In this document: in pieces, positions 60,665-64,000 of the stretch
How the letters are laid out: every line of letters starts with the position of its first letter
Position numbering within the stretch: the stretch's first letter is position 1
From: Jackrogersella multiformis
Taxonomy: Eukaryota; Ascomycota; Sordariomycetes; Xylariales; Hypoxylaceae
Reading direction: 5' to 3'
Assembly (NCBI GenBank): GCA_902806575.1
Contig: CADCXD010000018.1
Location: forward strand, 3,720,001-3,784,000
DNA: 64,000 nucleotides
The notes under the pieces: model-generated
Databases searched by the model: none
What the model saw: only the letters and a program-made list of their open reading frames with translations
Told to the model about the DNA's origin: nothing
Position numbers and translations under genes: made by a program

Positions 60665-61300
60665 TATACATACCTGCCTGCCTGTTTATATTACACAAAT
60701 AGCTCGTTTGGTGGACGAGTGGGTTTAGCAGGAGTGGGAGCTCCTGCACGTACCCGTTCGCTTGAGTCAAGCTTTTTTCGGAATGAGCGGGCGGCTTTGT
60801 GCATTGTTTTGATGTCTTGTCCGCCTCGAGCTTGGGTGGCGAGTTATCTACGATGTTGTCTCGAGCAGATATGAGAAGAGCGAGTTAAGCGACGTACTTG
60901 ATGGCGTACGCGTACGTATACCTGGAATGCAGATGGATGTTGGGATTTTTATCCCGTATTTCTTAGTGGCGGATATTATATTTACATACGCACATACATA
61001 CATACATACATACATGTATAGTTCTCGCGAGGGTCTTAAGAACGAGAGCTCACGCCAATCTCGGATGGAGGGACTTAGAAAAGAAGGGAAGATTTAGGAA
61101 AATATCAACGCTTCTCTAATGGATTAAATTGGATATATCTAATGGTTTTCTATCGCCGTGGGTATATATGTATGTATAAGACTGGCTGGCGGGGGTTAAT
61201 ACCTGTATCGTACAATATCCAGTGTTCCAAACCCTCGTAGTGAAGTAATTTGCAACCTCCTCTTCCCATCCCCTATCCTTTGCCAAATCCCTCACCTAGC
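60665..61300. other. Intergenic between convergent genes
   Basis: About 0.64 kb. An ACAT tetranucleotide microsatellite lies at 60992-61015. No gene is visible. Confidence 0.55.
60992..61015. repeat. (CATA)n microsatellite
   Basis: About six uninterrupted CATA units in the spacer between two convergent genes. Confidence 0.85.
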
Positions 61301-62254
61301 CTAGGCAGATCCCCCCGTACCCTCCCCATCAAACGCACATGGCCTGCCCCTCCACGTCAGAACCAGCCGCTGCCGCCGCCCCTCGCCCTCTGCTTCATCC
61401 GCAACACCACCATCGCCATCGCCGCAAAACTGCACGCCGACGCCCAGGCCCTCGAGCCCCTCCTCCTCGGCCCGGCGGTTCCACAGCATCTGCTCCAGGC
61501 GGCCGTCCGGCGAGCACGACACGTACCCCATGGGCCAGCGGCTGCGGGCCAGCGCGTCGCGCACGCCCTTGGTGGCCGGCTTGTGCGCGGCCAGGAACCC
61601 GAGCACCGGGTTGGGCGACGGCGAGGCGCTACCGCTGCTGCTGCTGCTGCGCCAGCCCGGCGGCGCACCCGCGAACGCGCCTTCGAGCTCCCGGATGTGG
61701 TGGGGCCCGATCCGCGTGCTTTGCGAGGGGGAGGCTTTGCATTGGATGAGGATGCGGAGGGTGGAGAAGAGGGATGAGGGTGATGATGATGAGGACGGGG
61801 AGGAGGGGGGAGAAGAGGCGGTGGTGGTTGTGGTGGTTATGGTGGTGGTGATGGGCAGCCGCCACGTCCCCAGCAGGTCGATGCCGCAGTCGTCGCGGCC
61901 GCCGACGCGCCGCAGGTCGAAGCCGAGAGCGGACAGGGCGGAGGCGACGGCGTACTCGTACCGCGTGCCGACGCACGTCCTAGAGGTGACGTCCAGGCCC
62001 GTGCGCGCGGCGTAGGCGGCGTACGAGGCCAGGTCGTGGTGCTCGGTGCTGCTGCTGCCTTCGGCGGCTTCCGGGTAGGTCAGGTGCGGAGTCGAGGTTG
62101 ATAGGCGGCGCACATGGTGGCTGAGGCGTGGGTGTAGATGTAGGTGTAGCTGTCTATTGCTATGGGACGAGATGCTGGTGCTGGTGCGGTTGGGGAGAGC
62201 AGCAAGTGAGAAGTGCTGAAGCCATGCTGGACGATAGCGCGGGATTAACCTCAT
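61301..62254 (-). CDS. RRG7: Rrg7-type mitochondrial protein (required for respiratory growth)
   Basis: One frame of 317 residues from the ATG at 62254, which gives an Arg-rich presequence (MRLIPRYRPAWLQHFS). Upstream in-frame codons look like leader. The conserved core is DLASYAAYAARTGLDVTSRT, VGTRYEYAVASALSALGFDLRRVGG, then GIDLLGTW and ILIQCKA. This is a restriction-endonuclease-like fold, with Asp in GIDLLG and the Q-x-K of QCK as the likely metal/catalytic residues. Between those two strands sits a long Thr/Ser/Pro low-complexity insert. PHHIRELEGAFAG and the C-terminal MGYVSCSPDGRLEQMLWN complete the family pattern. Yeast Rrg7 is mitochondrial and needed for respiration; its chemical activity is not established. 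Divergent from MED21. Confidence 0.88.
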   Translation of the reverse strand: MRLIPRYRPAWLQHFSLAALPNRTSTSISSHSNRQLHLHLHPRLSHHVRRLSTSTPHLTYPEAAEGSSSTEHHDLASYAAYAARTGLDVTSRTCVGTRYEYAVASALSALGFDLRRVGGRDDCGIDLLGTWRLPITTTITTTTTTASSPPSSPSSSSSPSSLFSTLRILIQCKASPSQSTRIGPHHIRELEGAFAGAPPGWRSSSSSGSASPSPNPVLGFLAAHKPATKGVRDALARSRWPMGYVSCSPDGRLEQMLWNRRAEEEGLEGLGVGVQFCGDGDGGVADEAEGEGRRQRLVLTWRGRPCAFDGEGTGGSA

Positions 62255-62620
62255 TCCATCACTGGTTAGGTGGTATGGGATGAAGTGCTGGAAAGCTGGT
62301 GTGTGTGTTGTCTTTGAACTTGTTATATGTACATAGGAGCATATAAAAAGTTGTAAATCAGAGACTGCCCTAGGCCCAGGTGAAAGGTTTAAGGTACGGT
62401 GTAGCGGCTCTTTATCGATAACAATCCCGGTACATAACCCATGCACTTGCAGACCCGGAATTCCACCTGCCCCACTGTACCTTTTTCTAGTGTAGACGTT
62501 ATTAGGCTAGGGTAGTAGCGTCTTCTAGGCCACTTACATCCTTCCAAAGTTGAATTCGACGATTCAAAGCTCCATCCTACACAAATCATCACTTTGCGCC
62601 GAGCTCATGAGCATGCCATC
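62255..62620. promoter_or_regulatory. Divergent promoter RRG7 / MED21
   Basis: A 366-bp spacer between two divergent start codons. The sequence nearest RRG7 is an AC-rich (on its sense strand) leader; no TATA box is clear. Confidence 0.5.
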
Positions 62621-63192
62621 ATGGGTGACAGACTTACTCAATTACAAGATGCTGTTGATCAGGTTCGCTTGTCTGCCATTTATTTCAATATTTTCTAACA
62701 AAAACTAACTTCCGAGTGTCTAGCTAGCTCAACAGTTCGTCGCATGCATCCACTACCTTAATCGACATCACAACCTCGAGACGTTAGGCCCAGGAGATGT
62801 GATCAGGGATGTGAAGCAGGAACCAGACCAACAAGAAGGTATGTCGATCCAAGGAATATCAACATTCACATGCATCTTCAAGATAGATAAATGTCTTGGT
62901 TGCGCATGCTAATTCACCTCGTCGGAACACAGTCGACCCTCACCCAGACGACGTCTTCAAAGCATCTCAGGTCGAGCTCGCTCAAGACCTCATCACGAAA
63001 GAGCAGCAGATCGAGCTTCTAATCTCCATCCTCCCCGGCCTCGACAACAGCGAACAAGATCAGGAGCGCAACATCAAGGAACTAGAGGAGGAACTCAAGG
63101 TCGCCGAGGCGCAACGGCAGGAGGCAATCAAGGAGAAGGAAGATACTATGGCGAAGCTAGACGCTGTTATTCGTAGTATCAGACGCCCGTGA
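62621..63192 (+). CDS. MED21: Mediator complex subunit Med21 (Srb7)
   Basis: Three exons, 62621-62662, 62724-62838 and 62933-63192, encode 138 residues, the normal Med21 size. Med21 pairs with Med7 in the Mediator middle module and is essential in yeast. The start MGDRLTQLQDAVDQLAQQF is diagnostic, followed by HYLNRHHNLETLGP, then VFKASQVELAQDLITKEQQIELLISILPGL and a long charged coiled coil to the end. The first exon is 14 codons; introns are 61 and 94 bp. Confidence 0.94.
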
Positions 63193-63440
63193 TTACCTGT
63201 TGATATTCGATGATGATACCCCGGTCAGGTTAGGCGTTCTGGACAACATTGATATAATTCTCTTGCGGACTATAGACAAAGCACTATAAGTTTACTCTAT
63301 TCTGGGGGCTTCACTGCCCTTTCTGATGCCGATTTAGATGACGATGGTGCGCCCTTAACGCCTCAGGCCATACCATGCTATGTGACTCAATCCCACACCT
63401 GAGCATAAAGTCTACCTGTATGGATATCATGTACTACCAT

Positions 63441-64000
63441 CTATGCTTGGTTTGATGACTTGAAGAATTGCGGGAAGACATCCCGCAGCTCCTCTAGATG
63501 CCTAATCTGGTACTTGGATGCTTGGGATTCCGGGACCGGTAGGCCCTCCTCGACGATGTGAGCTGATGTCCAGCCTAGTTGCTGCGCGCCAACGCAGTTA
63601 GCGTACGAGTCGTCTAGATATGAAGTTAGCTACTGCTATGACATGACCCCGACGGACGAGTGTAATAGCTCATATGCGTAGGCGGGTTCACTTACCAACG
63701 AAATAGCAATCCTCGAATCGTTCCACTCCCGCATCCCTCATTGCCTTGGCGAACATGTCCTTATGCGGTTTGCAGATGATAGGAAACTCGGAGTAGTCGC
63801 AGTACGTGAGGCCCTCGAACAGGTCGTCGATGCCTAGGAGCTTGACGACCCTCCGGCCGTGCGTGACGTAGGCGTTAGTCAAGAGCCATAGTTTCACCTT
63901 GGACGGGTCGATGTCCTCGAGCAGCTTCCGCAGCCGCGGGTTCGGCTTGATGATGCCTTCGAGGGGCAGGGCGTCGTCGACCTTGGCGTTGTAGTCCAGA
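63441..64000 (-). CDS. SDT1: HAD-type pyrimidine 5'-nucleotidase (Sdt1-like), 3' part
   Basis: Partial: the 5' end lies beyond the window. Exons are 64000-63696 (continuing upstream) and 63613-63441, about 159 codons seen. HAD motifs visible: KLWLLTNAY with the motif II Thr, ICKPHKDMF with the motif III Lys, and, across the splice, CYFVDDSYANC with the motif IV Asp pair. The order and spacing match the yeast Sdt1/Phm8 class, which dephosphorylates pyrimidine nucleotides. Motif I (DxDxT/V) is not in the window. It is convergent with MED21, with only about 250 bp between stops. Confidence 0.87.

Noticed and set aside
1..64000. tRNA, rRNA, CRISPR arrays, intact transposons
   Set aside because: No cloverleaf with a good B box, no rRNA-like block, no regularly spaced direct repeats and no transposase, integrase or reverse-transcriptase motifs were seen on either strand.
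1..64000. Secondary-metabolite cluster around the P450
   Set aside because: The P450 is clearly ERG5 and its neighbours are unrelated housekeeping genes; no synthase backbone is present.

Overview
This window is nuclear DNA of a filamentous ascomycete, most likely a Sordariomycete. Genes carry short GT..AG introns (about 50-120 bp) with CTAAC-like branch sites. The gene set is typical of Pezizomycotina: ERG5 sterol desaturase, DASH subunit Ask1, NuA4 subunit Eaf7, ergothioneine synthase Egt1, a kelch-repeat membrane protein, a GPI-type wall protein and a secreted intradiol dioxygenase. Intergenic DNA is AT-rich and dotted with palindromic TACCTAGGTAGGTA-like motifs. All exon structures below were rebuilt by hand from splice consensus, reading-frame continuity and family conservation; no alignment was run.

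Layout, left to right. 0-3.7 kb: a mitochondrial rhodanese-like protein and ERG5, both minus. 3.7-8.4 kb: a gene-poor, repeat-bearing stretch. 8.4-19.8 kb: a small Ala/Gln-repeat protein (+), ASK1 and a Spc97/Spc98-family gamma-tubulin complex gene in tandem (-), EAF7 (+), and a five-exon kelch membrane protein (-). 19.8-24.3 kb: gene-poor. 24.3-34.3 kb (+): a Ser/Thr-rich GPI-type wall protein with a 36-bp coding repeat, the ubiquitin E1 UBA1, and an ECM4-type glutathione transferase. 35.0-42 kb: a hypothetical protein (-), an APH-fold kinase gene interrupted by one TAG (+), and a secreted intradiol dioxygenase (+). 41.9-46.2 kb: gene-poor. 46.2-64 kb: the 13-exon EGT1 (+), eIF2B alpha (-), a degenerate metallophosphoesterase (+), a 2EXR protein (-), tRNA-guanine transglycosylase (+), an unknown charged protein (+), RRG7 (-) and MED21 (+) divergent, and the 3' part of an Sdt1-like pyrimidine 5'-nucleotidase (-) cut by the window edge.

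Most genes are housekeeping and do not form an operon-like or secondary-metabolite cluster. ASK1 and the gamma-tubulin complex gene are adjacent and both serve the spindle, and RRG7/MED21 share a 366-bp divergent promoter. I found no clear new multi-gene system. The observations most worth following are a possible CTG-initiated, NLS-bearing N-terminal extension of UBA1; a metallophosphoesterase that has lost several metal ligands and carries a stop codon; the single-stop APH kinase gene; very small exons in EGT1, ECM4 and UBA1; and the palindromic intergenic repeat family.
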